From contig NZ_CP039690.1 in NCBI RefSeq assembly GCF_005144885.1, positions 6,684,873 through 6,748,872 of the forward strand: 64,000 nucleotides of DNA. Direction: 5' to 3'. The stretch comes from Phreatobacter stygius. GTDB taxonomy: Bacteria; Pseudomonadota; Alphaproteobacteria; Rhizobiales; Phreatobacteraceae. This document shows positions 18,225 to 26,530 of this stretch, one piece after another. A program made the position numbers and the translations under genes. The notes under the pieces were generated by a model. The model had not been told where the DNA came from, ran no database searches, and was given only the letters and a program-made list of their open reading frames with translations. Numbering within the stretch: position 1 is the stretch's first letter; every line of letters begins with the position of its first letter.

Positions 18225-19894
18225 TCTTGACCGGTGGGCGAACCAGGACTGCAACAGCTGCGCCGGCCGGCATGACGGGCCGCGCGACGCTCGATGGCCT
18301 GCTTCGCCGCGCCGCCGAGATCCGGCCTGAGGCAGCCGCCCTGGTCGACGCCGCCAATCGGCCGCAAGTGACCGGTGGCGAGGCGCGCCGCTTCGACTGG
18401 GCGAGCCTCGACAAGACCGTCGATGCCCTGGCGGCGCGGCTGCGCGCGCTGGGCTTTCCCACCGACAGCGTTGTCGCCACCCAGTTTCCGCTCGGTTCGG
18501 ACGGCATCGTGGCGCTGTTCGCCATCATCCGTGCCGGCTTGATCGCCGCACCCCTGCCGCTCGGCTGGGGCCGACGCGAAACCGTCGCTCACCTGCAGCG
18601 CCTCGGTGCGCGCGCGATCCTGACCGCCGGCCGTGCCGGGCCGATCGACTGCGCCGACATGATGCGCTTCGCCGCCGCCGAGACCTTTTCGGTACGCTTC
18701 GTCATGTCGATCGGCGCGCCGGTGCTCGACGGTGTCGTGCCGCTCGACGACGTCTTCGACCACGCCGGCACGCCTGAGCCGATCGAGACGCCCCGGCCGG
18801 GCAATGCGGCGGATCATATTGCCCTGGTCACCGTCGACACGACGGCCGAAGGCCATCTGGCGGTGCCGCGCAGCCATAATGAAATCATCGCCGGCGGGCT
18901 CGCCGCCTTCATGGCCGGCGTGCCGGACGAGACCGCGATCTTCGCCGCCACGCTGGCGCTCGACGCCTTTGCCGGGATCGCCCTGCAGATCGTGCCCTGG
19001 CTGATGTGCGGCGGCACTTTGGTGGCCCATCCGCCCTTCGCGCCGCGGGTTTTCGCCGACGATCTGGCAAAGGACCGGGTGACCCACGCCGTGCTGCCGG
19101 TGGCGGCGGCGGCCAGCCTGTTCGAGGCCGCGCCCAAGGCCCGCCCGGCACTGCGCCACCTGACATTGCTGGCGCGGCGGGCGGCCGACATCGCCGCGGC
19201 TCATGAGGTTCGTCCGGAGGCGGTCGCCGTCGACGTGTTTTTTGGTGCCGGTGAAGCCGGCCTGACCCGGACGCTTAGCCCCGGAGCCGCCGGTGGCGTG
19301 CCGCTTGGTCCCGATACATTCGCAACCGGCGCCGGCCAGGCCCCGGTCCTGGTCGAGACCCGCGCCGGTCCGGCCGGAACCCTGCAACTGCGCGGCGCCA
19401 TGGTGCCGGCTTTCGCTTTTCCGCCCGGCGCGGAACGCGGCCTGCCGCCCTTCTGGTCAACCGATGCCGAGGGCTTTTTCGATACCGGCCTGCCCGTCGC
19501 CACCGACAAGGCCGCGCGCGCGCTGATCGTGGGAGACGGGCCTCAGGGCGTCATCGCCATTGGCGGACGGCGCTTCGCCGAGGCCGAAATCCGGGCGGCC
19601 TACGTCGAGGCCGGCGGCGAGATCGCGCCGGTGGTGCGGGCAGATCCCGTGCTGGGCCAGCGGGTTGCCGGGATTGTCGGTGACGGCCGCGCCATCGTCG
19701 GGCTCGCCGGGCGGCTTCAGGACACCGGCTTGACACCGCTCGGTGTTCCCGGCGGCCAGCGCCATCATGCGGGGCCCCTGCCGTTTGAGGACACCCGCCC
19801 GCCGGACCTGCAACCGGCGCGCGACCCCTTGACCGAGACCCAGGCGGCGCTCGAACAGCTCCTGACCATGGCGCGGGCGGCGACCGCCGGCTGA
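18221..19894 (+). CDS. AMP-binding (acyl-CoA synthetase-like) protein with degenerate motifs
   Basis: A protein of about 557 residues with the ANL (acyl-CoA synthetase) fold, e.g. the N-terminal LDGLLRRAAEIRPEAAALVD and the CoA-ligase-like C-terminal half. The key catalytic signatures are altered. The P-loop normally read as SGTTGxPKG is replaced by VDTTAEGHLAVPRSHNE. The YxTGD motif appears as FFDTGLPV, and the hinge region reads IVGDGPQGVIAIGG. It may be inactive, or use another chemistry. GTG at 18221 overlaps the upstream stop by four bases, so I prefer it over ATG at 18185 or 18272. Coupling to a YejA-like receptor is its only functional clue. Confidence 0.75.
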   Translation: MILTGGRTRTATAAPAGMTGRATLDGLLRRAAEIRPEAAALVDAANRPQVTGGEARRFDWASLDKTVDALAARLRALGFPTDSVVATQFPLGSDGIVALFAIIRAGLIAAPLPLGWGRRETVAHLQRLGARAILTAGRAGPIDCADMMRFAAAETFSVRFVMSIGAPVLDGVVPLDDVFDHAGTPEPIETPRPGNAADHIALVTVDTTAEGHLAVPRSHNEIIAGGLAAFMAGVPDETAIFAATLALDAFAGIALQIVPWLMCGGTLVAHPPFAPRVFADDLAKDRVTHAVLPVAAAASLFEAAPKARPALRHLTLLARRAADIAAAHEVRPEAVAVDVFFGAGEAGLTRTLSPGAAGGVPLGPDTFATGAGQAPVLVETRAGPAGTLQLRGAMVPAFAFPPGAERGLPPFWSTDAEGFFDTGLPVATDKAARALIVGDGPQGVIAIGGRRFAEAEIRAAYVEAGGEIAPVVRADPVLGQRVAGIVGDGRAIVGLAGRLQDTGLTPLGVPGGQRHHAGPLPFEDTRPPDLQPARDPLTETQAALEQLLTMARAATAG

Positions 19895-19924
19895 GCCATC
19901 CTGGCCGATTGTCGCCGGCAGAGA

Positions 19925-19955
19925 CAAAAAAGGAGGGCCGGACAAGCCGGCCCTC
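19925..19955 (-). terminator. Rho-independent terminator of the small secreted-protein gene
   Basis: A perfect 10-bp stem (GGAGGGCCGG / CCGGCCCTCC, 19931-19955) with loop ACAAG is followed on the minus strand by six T residues (19930-19925). It lies 25 bases beyond the stop of the 19980-20252 gene and also between two convergent genes. Confidence 0.85.
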
Positions 19956-19979
19956 CCCTCATGCGGTCATTGCGGAGGT

Positions 19980-20252
19980 TCAGTTGCAACCGCAACCGTG
20001 TCCGCCACCCAGAAGACCACCAACGATGCCGGTGACGCCCCTGATGTTCAGGATGCCGCTGAGGACATTCGTACGGCTGCCGTTCAACACCGGCACATTC
20101 ACGGTATTGCCATTGGCAATGCCGTTCAGGGCCGAGACGTTGATGTTGCCGAGATTCAGCAACCCGCCACCTGACGAGCCACCACGGCCGCCAGCAAAAG
20201 CCGGAGTTGCTGCAAGAGTCGCCAGAGTAACGAGAACAAGAGTGCGTTTCAT
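19980..20252 (-). CDS. Small secreted Gly/Asn-rich protein of unknown function
   Basis: A 90-residue protein, not recognised. ATG at 20252 has a strong GGAGGA ribosome binding site and opens a classic signal peptide (MKRTLVLVTLATLAATPAFA). The mature part of about 70 residues starts GGRGGSSGGG. It continues with alternating hydrophobic/asparagine sequence (LLNLGNINVSALNG, NGNTVNVPVLNG, VLSGILNI) and ends GGGHGCGCN with two cysteines. The beta-prone Asn/Val/Gly pattern recalls small self-assembling surface proteins such as chaplins, but this resemblance may be convergent. It has its own terminator and faces an outer-membrane barrel gene across an AT-rich 282-base gap. Expression as a single gene is likely. 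Confidence 0.75.
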   Translation of the reverse strand: MKRTLVLVTLATLAATPAFAGGRGGSSGGGLLNLGNINVSALNGIANGNTVNVPVLNGSRTNVLSGILNIRGVTGIVGGLLGGGHGCGCN

Positions 20253-20534
20253 GACATTCCTCCAGGTAATCGCCGGACCAATCCGGTCGATAACATGTGT
20301 TTTAAATTGACACATTCGGCTTGACAATCTTTGGATCTTTTTAACCATACTTCGTATTGTTAACGCGGCAGTATTACTACAAACAACAAAGAAGAACGGT
20401 CAGGCGCACTGACATAGGAATTGTTGTCCCGCGGCGACCAAATCCGACAACTGATCGTTTACCAAGAATTAGCAATGAATGACTGATCATTCCGGTGGCA
20501 ATTGACGGATTCCCAGGCAACCCCGGGTGAGTTC
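20253..20534. promoter_or_regulatory. AT-rich divergent promoter region
   Basis: This 282-base gap between two outward-facing genes is much more AT-rich than its surroundings. It contains possible -35 elements on the plus strand (TTGACA near 20308 and again near 20321). It also has T/A-rich blocks near 20330-20365 (TTTTTAACCATAC, ATTGTTAACG) that could serve as -10 or UP elements. I cannot assign exact promoters. Confidence 0.4.
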
Positions 20535-21761
20535 ATGCAGCATTCCATTGCGCTGAGTCTGGCCCTCGCGACGCTGACAATGGTCAGTTTGACGCCGGTT
20601 GCAGCGACCGAAGATTCCGTAAGGGAATACTCCGCCGCGACCTTCGGTTTACGTGGCGGATACGATTCAAATCCGATGAATTTCTCTGGCGGACCGAGCA
20701 GCGCCTTCATGACCCAGAGCGCGACCTGGGACTATATTCGCGGCAGCGACAAGGACGGCTATGCCATCGCGATCGCCACCAACAACACGGTCTATGAGAG
20801 CCGCGAGGTCGACCCGGCCACCGCGCTCGGCCTCACCTTCCGGCACGCCTTCAGCCTGTCCGACAACCTGCTGCTGAGGAGTTCGCTCAGCGCCGTCCAT
20901 GACCAGACCTGGTCGCGCCGCAGCGATGCGCTCATCTGGCGCGAGCGGCTCGACTACGACATCGGGCCGTTGCGCCTGTTCACCAGCGTCGACACCAAGG
21001 TCACCACGCTGAACGAACGCAATATCTTCGCGCTCGGCAGTTTCCTGCCTTATCCCGAAAGCTTCGTCACCCTGTCGGTGCTGCCGGGCGTGCTCTACCG
21101 GCTGTCCTTCGGCGAGATCGGCGTGTCGCTGACCGCCTCGCGCACCATGTTTCGCTTCGAGACCGACTATCTGGGCCTGCGCCGCAACAATGACCGGGTC
21201 CAGCCCAACCTGTTCGCCTCGGCCACCTTCTGGGGCATCAAGGTCGAGGGCTCGCTGTCCTATGCGCGGGTGACCTTTCCGGCCGGTGACTTCGATAACC
21301 TGCAGCGGCTGCTCTATACGGCCAAGGCCACGATCCCGCTCGAGCTGTTCCGGCTGCCGATCGAGAAACTGACATTGGAACTGTCGTCGGGGCGGACGCT
21401 GGAAGACACCACCTTGCCGTTCTCGGTGATCAATGTCTCGACGCTCAGCGATGCGCGGCTGGTCGCCAAGTTCAATCCGAGCCACGCCCTCACCGTCTTC
21501 GCCCGGCGCAAGGACGACGAATATGTCGGGCTCGGCGCGCGCGCCGTGACCACCTCGCTCGGCGCCGAATATGCTTATACGTTCGACGGCGGACTGACCG
21601 CCATCGTCGCCGGGTCATGGCGTTACACCCAGGAAACCGGCAATATTCCGGTCTCCAGCCTGAACCTGCAGCTCGGCCTGTCGAAACGGATCGATTTCAG
21701 CCGGACCACCACCGCCGACGCCTCACGGGCGACGCCCGCGGCCCCGACGACCACCCGATGA
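20535..21761 (+). CDS. Putative outer-membrane beta-barrel protein
   Basis: Not a named family. It is 408 residues from ATG at 20535, with a signal peptide (SIALSLALATLTMVSLTPVAA) followed by sequence with strongly alternating hydrophobic/aromatic and polar residues, typical of beta-barrel strands. Examples are FGLRGGYDSNPMNF, YAIAIATNNTVYES and LRLFTSVDTKVTTL. GGYDSNP resembles the first strand of the surface-exposed OMP_b-brl_2/BBP2-like barrels of alphaproteobacteria. The protein ends in a short Thr/Ala/Pro tail rather than the C-terminal aromatic residue usual for BAM substrates. A TTG 33 bases upstream is an alternative start. Confidence 0.7.
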   Translation: MQHSIALSLALATLTMVSLTPVAATEDSVREYSAATFGLRGGYDSNPMNFSGGPSSAFMTQSATWDYIRGSDKDGYAIAIATNNTVYESREVDPATALGLTFRHAFSLSDNLLLRSSLSAVHDQTWSRRSDALIWRERLDYDIGPLRLFTSVDTKVTTLNERNIFALGSFLPYPESFVTLSVLPGVLYRLSFGEIGVSLTASRTMFRFETDYLGLRRNNDRVQPNLFASATFWGIKVEGSLSYARVTFPAGDFDNLQRLLYTAKATIPLELFRLPIEKLTLELSSGRTLEDTTLPFSVINVSTLSDARLVAKFNPSHALTVFARRKDDEYVGLGARAVTTSLGAEYAYTFDGGLTAIVAGSWRYTQETGNIPVSSLNLQLGLSKRIDFSRTTTADASRATPAAPTTTR

Positions 21762-21870
21762 CCCCGGCGAGAATGCCGGCAATCGCCTTGTCGGCGGCGG
21801 CCTTCATCCCCAGATGGACCTGAGCCGGCCCGCCCTCTAAGATTCGGGCCGGTTGCCAGGGAGATCGCCC

Positions 21871-22575
21871 ATGCCGGGTCAGACTGTTTCGGTCGACGTC
21901 ATCTCGGACGTCGTCTGCCCGTGGTGCTTCATCGGCAAGCGCCGCCTGGAAAAGGCCCTGGCGCTGGTGCCCGACGTCAAGGTCGAGATCCGCTGGCGCC
22001 CCTTTCAGCTGGCGCCGGAACTGCCGCCGGCCGGCGTCCCGCGCGACCAGTACCTGATCCAGAAATTCGGCAGCCTGGACCGGACCAAGGAGATGTTCGA
22101 ACGGGTCGCCAAGGTCGGCGCCGGCGACGGCATTGCCTTCGCCTTCGACAAGATCCAGGTGTCGCCGAACACGCTCGACGCCCACCGCCTGATCCTCTGG
22201 GCGCGCTCGGGCACGACCCAGGACGCGGTGGTCGAGGCCTTGTTCCGTGCCTATTTCATCGAGGGCAAGAACCTCGCCGATCGCCAGACCCTGATCGAGA
22301 TCGGCGCCGCCAATGGCCTCGAGACCAATCTCCTGGCCGAACTCTATGCCTCCGATGCCGATATCGAGCGCACCCGGCGCGAGATCGCCTCGGCCCAGCG
22401 CATCGGCGTCACCGGCGTGCCGTTCTTCATCGTCGCCGAGCGTTATGGCATTGCCGGCGCCGAGGCCGCCGAAACCATTGCCGAGGCCATCCGGCAGGCG
22501 GCCAAGGAGACAGGCCAAGAGGCTGGCCAAGACGCTGGCCAGCAAGCCGGCGGAGCGCGGTCGGCAGCCGAGTAG
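21871..22575 (+). CDS. DsbA-family oxidoreductase (FrnE-like)
   Basis: Thioredoxin-fold protein of 234 residues, FrnE/2-hydroxychromene-2-carboxylate isomerase-like. The CPWC active site follows strand one (VDVISDVVCPWCFIGKRRLE). WRPFQLAPELP is typical of the FrnE branch, and the cis-proline loop is GVTGVPFFIV. There is no signal peptide, so it is probably cytosolic. The last 25 residues are a low-complexity run (ETGQEAGQDAGQQAGG). ATG at 21871 with a GGGAGA site was preferred over a TTG six codons upstream. Confidence 0.9.
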   Translation: MPGQTVSVDVISDVVCPWCFIGKRRLEKALALVPDVKVEIRWRPFQLAPELPPAGVPRDQYLIQKFGSLDRTKEMFERVAKVGAGDGIAFAFDKIQVSPNTLDAHRLILWARSGTTQDAVVEALFRAYFIEGKNLADRQTLIEIGAANGLETNLLAELYASDADIERTRREIASAQRIGVTGVPFFIVAERYGIAGAEAAETIAEAIRQAAKETGQEAGQDAGQQAGGARSAAE

Positions 22576-22623
22576 ACCGAACTCGCCGTTGCGGACGCGG
22601 CCGCGACGGGCTAAGCCCGCGTC

Positions 22624-23109
22624 ATGGCGCAAGGACAGACCCTCACCCATCTCGATGCGGCCGGCCAGGCCAATATGGTCGACGTCTCGGCCAAGCCCGT
22701 GACCGAGCGGATCGCGGTTGCCGAAGGACGCGTGGTGATGCGCCCGGAGACCCTGGCCATCGTCAAGGCCGGCGAGGCCAAGAAGGGCGATGTGCTGGGC
22801 ACCGCCCGGCTTGCCGGCATCATGGCCGCCAAACGCACCCACGACCTGATTCCGCTGTGCCATCCGCTGCTGATCAGCAAGGTGGTGGTCGAGATCGAGC
22901 CGGATGATGCCTTGCCGGGCGTCAGGGTCACCGCCACCGTCAAGGTCTCGGGCCAGACCGGTGTCGAGATGGAGGCTTTGACCGCCGTCTCGGTCGCCTG
23001 CCTGACCGTCTACGACATGGTCAAGGCGGTCGATCGCGGCATGCGCATCGAAGGCGTCCACGTGGTCGAAAAGACCGGTGGCGCTTCCGGCAGCTACCGG
23101 GCCGAATGA
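22624..23109 (+). CDS. moaC: Cyclic pyranopterin monophosphate synthase
   Basis: MoaC (161 residues) converts the MoaA product into cyclic pyranopterin monophosphate, the first dedicated step of molybdenum-cofactor synthesis. Family landmarks are [19 protein letters not shown] at the start, [19 protein letters not shown] with the active-site histidines, and [20 protein letters not shown] with the catalytic lysine. Full length. It sits one base before moeA in the same direction; the pair would serve the molybdenum-containing xanthine dehydrogenase at the left end of the window, among others. Confidence 0.97.
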   Translation: MAQGQTLTHLDAAGQANMVDVSAKPVTERIAVAEGRVVMRPETLAIVKAGEAKKGDVLGTARLAGIMAAKRTHDLIPLCHPLLISKVVVEIEPDDALPGVRVTATVKVSGQTGVEMEALTAVSVACLTVYDMVKAVDRGMRIEGVHVVEKTGGASGSYRAE

Positions 23110-23110
23110 C

Positions 23111-24313
23111 ATGGCGGGTCTGCTGCCGGTCGCGGAGGCGCTCGCCCGTGTTCTCGATGGCGCCGGGCCTTTGCCCGAGGAATGGCTGCCGCTCGCCGAG
23201 GCCGACGGCCGGGTCCTGACCCGCGACCTCACCGCGACCCGCACCCAGCCGCCTCGAGCGGTATCGGCCATGGACGGTTATGCCGTGCGTGCCGCCGATC
23301 TTCCCGGCACCTTGCCGGTCATTGGCGAGAGCGCGGCCGGCAGGCCCTTTGCCGGCGCCCTGCCGCCCGGCACGGCCTTGCGCATCTTTACCGGCGCCGA
23401 AATGCCGGAAGGCGCCGACACGGTCGTCATCCAGGAAGACGTCGCGCGCCAGGGCGACCGCGTCTTGGTGTCGATCTCGGTCAGCCCCGGCCGGCATATC
23501 CGCCCGCAGGGGCTCGACTTCGCCGCAGGGCTGGTCGGATTGAGGGCCGGCACACGGCTCGACCCGCGCAAGCTGGCGCTCGCCGCCGCCATGAACCACG
23601 CGCGGCTGCCGGTCCACCGCGCGCCGCGCATTGCGATCCTGTCGACCGGCGACGAACTGGTCGAGCCGGGCACCGCGCCGGGCCCGGGGCAGATCGTCTC
23701 GTCCAATGCGCTGGCGGTCGCCACCCTGGTCCAGCGCGAAGGCGGCATCGCCACCAATCTCGGCATCTGCGCCGATCGGCTGGACGAGACGCTGGCCGCC
23801 GTGCGCGGCGCACGCCAGGCCCGTTTCGATATCCTGGTGACGTCGGGCGGCGCATCGGTCGGCGAATATGACCTGATGCGCGACGTCATCGAGCACGAGG
23901 GCGCAACCCTCGGTTTCTGGAAGATCGCCATGCGCCCCGGCAAGCCGCTGATGATGGCCGATCTCGGCGCCATGCGGCTTCTCGGCCTGCCCGGCAATCC
24001 GGTTGCCTCCTTCGTCTGCTCGACGATCTTCCTGCTGCCGCTGATCCGCCGTCTCGCCGGCCGTGCCGATGTCGAAACACCAACCGAAGACGCCGAACTC
24101 GGCGTCGATGTCGGGCCGAACGACCTGCGCGCCGACTACCTGCGCGCGGCGCTCGCCTGGCGCGGCGGCCGCCTGGTGGCGACGCCCTTCCCGATCCAGG
24201 ATTCCTCGATGGTGCGGGTGCTGGCCGAGGCCGACGCGCTTGTTCTGCGCGCGCCCCATGCCGCCGCGGCGCCGGCCGGCAGCCCGTGCCGGATCATCCG
24301 CCTCGCGCGCTGA
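23111..24313 (+). CDS. moeA: Molybdopterin molybdenumtransferase
   Basis: MoeA (400 residues) inserts molybdate into adenylylated molybdopterin. Visible are the N-terminal domain start (LLPVAEALARVLDGAGPLPE), RAVSAMDGYAVRAAD, FTGAEMPEGADTVVIQED and RPQGLDF. The MoCF-binding core follows with ILSTGDELVEPG, VTSGGASVGEYD and the GNPVAS loop. ATG at 23111 was chosen as the longer frame (23078) begins within moaC. The gene is in the usual moaC-moeA order. Confidence 0.97.
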   Translation: MAGLLPVAEALARVLDGAGPLPEEWLPLAEADGRVLTRDLTATRTQPPRAVSAMDGYAVRAADLPGTLPVIGESAAGRPFAGALPPGTALRIFTGAEMPEGADTVVIQEDVARQGDRVLVSISVSPGRHIRPQGLDFAAGLVGLRAGTRLDPRKLALAAAMNHARLPVHRAPRIAILSTGDELVEPGTAPGPGQIVSSNALAVATLVQREGGIATNLGICADRLDETLAAVRGARQARFDILVTSGGASVGEYDLMRDVIEHEGATLGFWKIAMRPGKPLMMADLGAMRLLGLPGNPVASFVCSTIFLLPLIRRLAGRADVETPTEDAELGVDVGPNDLRADYLRAALAWRGGRLVATPFPIQDSSMVRVLAEADALVLRAPHAAAAPAGSPCRIIRLAR

Positions 24314-24390
24314 TCAAGGCCTGCCAACCCGGTCGGCCCCGGTGAGCGGCGGACGCATCGACCATGCCGGGCGCCCGGAAGCCTTTTGGC

Positions 24391-25698
24391 TCAGGCGCCG
24401 CGTCCGACCCCGGTATAACTGAAGCCGTGACGCAGGACCTCGTCGCGCGGATAGATATTGCGCAGGTCGACCAGGGCCGGCGCCGCGACACAGCCTTTCA
24501 ACCGCCGGAAGTTGAGGGCGCGGAACTGGTCCCATTCGGTGACGATGGTCACCACCGAAGCGCCTTCCGCGGCGTCGTAGGCGCTGGTGCAGAACGTCAC
24601 GTCCGCCAGGAGCAGCCTGGCCTGCTCCATGCCTTCCGGGTCATAGGCCCGCACCCGCGCGCCGGCATCGAGCAGCGCCTGGATGATCGCCAGCGACGGC
24701 GCCTCGCGCATGTCGTCGGTGTTGGGTTTGAAGGTCAGACCCAAGATGGCGATCGTCTTGCCCCGCACCGAACCCTCCGCCGCGTCGATGATCTTGCGCG
24801 CCATCGCGCGTTTGCGTTGATCATTGACCGCCACCGTCGCCTCGATGAGACGCAGCGGCCTGTTGAGGTCTTGCGCCGTCTTGACCAGCGCCAGGGTATC
24901 CTTGGGAAAGCAGGACCCGCCATAACCCGGACCGGGGTGGAGAAACTTGGTGCCGATGCGTTTGTCCACGCCAATGCCGCGCGCCACTTCCTGCACGTCG
25001 GCGCCGGCGCGCTCGCACAGATCGGCGATCTCGTTGATGAAGGTGATCTTCATCGCGAGGAAGGCATTGGCGGCATATTTGATCAGCTCCGCCGCCCGGC
25101 GCGTGGTGAACAGCACCGGCGAGGCATTGAGGTAGAGCGGCCGGTAGATTTCGCTCATCACGTCGCGCGCCCTGATGTCGTCGGTGCCGACGACAATGCG
25201 GTCCGGCCGCTTGAAATCGGCGATCGCCGCCCCTTCGCGCAGGAATTCCGGATTGGCGACGACGGCGAAATCCGCTGCCGGATTGACGTCGCGGATGATC
25301 CGCTCGACTTCGTCGCTGGTGCCCACCGGCACCGTCGACTTGCTGATGACGACCACGAAACTCTTCAAGGCCGCGGCGATCTCGCGCGCCGCCGCATAGA
25401 CATAGGACGTGTCGGCATAACCGTCGCCCCGCCGCGACGGCGTGCCGACCGCGATGAACACGGCCTCCGCCGTGCCGACCGACCCCGGCAGGTCGGTCGA
25501 GAACGTCAGGCGGCCGTCCGCCACGTTCTTGGCGACCAGCGCATCGAGGCCCGGTTCGTGAATCGGGATCAGGCCTTCGCGCAAGGCCCGCACTTTGGCG
25601 GCGTCGCTGTCGACGCAGGTCACACAATGTCCGAAATCGGCAAAGCAGGCCCCGGAAACCAGGCCGACATAGCCGCAGCCGATCATGGCGATACGCAA
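24391..25698 (-). CDS. ugd: UDP-glucose 6-dehydrogenase
   Basis: Oxidises UDP-glucose to UDP-glucuronate, a precursor of acidic exopolysaccharides. It is 435 residues: an NAD-binding N-terminus (IGCGYVGLVSGACFADFG), KSTVPVGTSDEVE, EFLREGAA, the central FLAMKITFINEIADLC helix, and the catalytic cysteine in GPGYGGSCFPKD. A C-terminal ILGLTFKPNTDDMREAPS UDP-binding domain completes it. The start codon is TTG at 25698 with GAGGGGAA upstream. It marks the left edge of the exopolysaccharide locus and may supply the uronic acid that the AsnB-like enzyme (43603-45597) could amidate. Confidence 0.96.
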   Translation of the reverse strand: MRIAMIGCGYVGLVSGACFADFGHCVTCVDSDAAKVRALREGLIPIHEPGLDALVAKNVADGRLTFSTDLPGSVGTAEAVFIAVGTPSRRGDGYADTSYVYAAAREIAAALKSFVVVISKSTVPVGTSDEVERIIRDVNPAADFAVVANPEFLREGAAIADFKRPDRIVVGTDDIRARDVMSEIYRPLYLNASPVLFTTRRAAELIKYAANAFLAMKITFINEIADLCERAGADVQEVARGIGVDKRIGTKFLHPGPGYGGSCFPKDTLALVKTAQDLNRPLRLIEATVAVNDQRKRAMARKIIDAAEGSVRGKTIAILGLTFKPNTDDMREAPSLAIIQALLDAGARVRAYDPEGMEQARLLLADVTFCTSAYDAAEGASVVTIVTEWDQFRALNFRRLKGCVAAPALVDLRNIYPRDEVLRHGFSYTGVGRGA

Positions 25699-25846
25699 GG
25701 CCGTTCCCCTCGATGTCGGGTTGAAAGACTTTGGAAGACCTGATGGGGCGGACGGGCGGCGAACCGCCCGGCGCGTGGCCGGCGCGCCGGCTGGAGGACG
25801 CCGCGCCCGTCACGCGGGCGCGGGCAGCCGCTTGATGGCGCTGCCG

Positions 25847-26530
25847 TCAGGGTAAAACCGCGATGCGGGCGAGCAGCGTCACCAGTTCCGCCTGTCGCCT
25901 GGTCTGTGTCTTGGCGAAGACCGACGCCAATTGGGAACGGACCGTTGTCCGGCTGAGACACCGCCGGCGCGCGATCTCGGCCGGAACGACGCCCCTTGCC
26001 AGCTGAAGCGCCAGACGCGTCTCGGCCGCGGTCAGGCCGAACATCCGCTGCAGCATCGAGGGATTGGGCTCGAGATGAGCGTTGAGATCGAGCAGCATGA
26101 CGATGCTGTGGCCGTCCGGCAGGTCTTCCGCCGGCTGGTTCAGGATCAGCGGCGCGTCGTCCTTGTCGGAAATGACCACCCAGGACAGCGCCCCGAGCAA
26201 TGGCCGGGCCGGTGCGCGCTCGATCAGCCGCCTGAAGGCGCGGGAGAGATCGTCAAGCGGCCGCACGGCACCCGCCTCACGCTCCAGAATGGCGCGGGCG
26301 GTGGCGTTCGCTTCGACCACCCGCCTGCCCGCTTCGAGCAACAGATAGCCGCAGCCGATACGGTCCAGCATGCTCAGCACCGCGTTGCCGCGGTGAGCCT
26401 GCCGTTGGAGCGGGCTCGCGCCCTGCGAAGCGGATGGGAAAGCATCGATTTCGGCATTCGAATAGGGCACGCCAGCGAGCGGCACGCCCCGTGGAATTGA
26501 TCTCTCGACCTGCTCGCCGACGAATGACAT
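25847..26530 (-). CDS. LuxR-type transcriptional regulator with PAS-like N-terminus
   Basis: A 227-residue protein with a C-terminal LuxR/GerE helix-turn-helix (LTAAETRLALQLARGVVPAE, then CLSRTTVRSQLASVFAKTQT). The N-terminal 150 residues lack receiver-domain features; LSMLDRIGCGYLLLEAGRRV and ANATARAILEREAGAV look like a PAS-type sensor. The start has GGAG 7 bases upstream. It is separated from the divergent exopolysaccharide operon (first gene at 27226) by a 695-base AT-rich leader with dyad symmetry, and is the obvious candidate regulator. Confidence 0.88.
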   Translation of the reverse strand: MSFVGEQVERSIPRGVPLAGVPYSNAEIDAFPSASQGASPLQRQAHRGNAVLSMLDRIGCGYLLLEAGRRVVEANATARAILEREAGAVRPLDDLSRAFRRLIERAPARPLLGALSWVVISDKDDAPLILNQPAEDLPDGHSIVMLLDLNAHLEPNPSMLQRMFGLTAAETRLALQLARGVVPAEIARRRCLSRTTVRSQLASVFAKTQTRRQAELVTLLARIAVLP

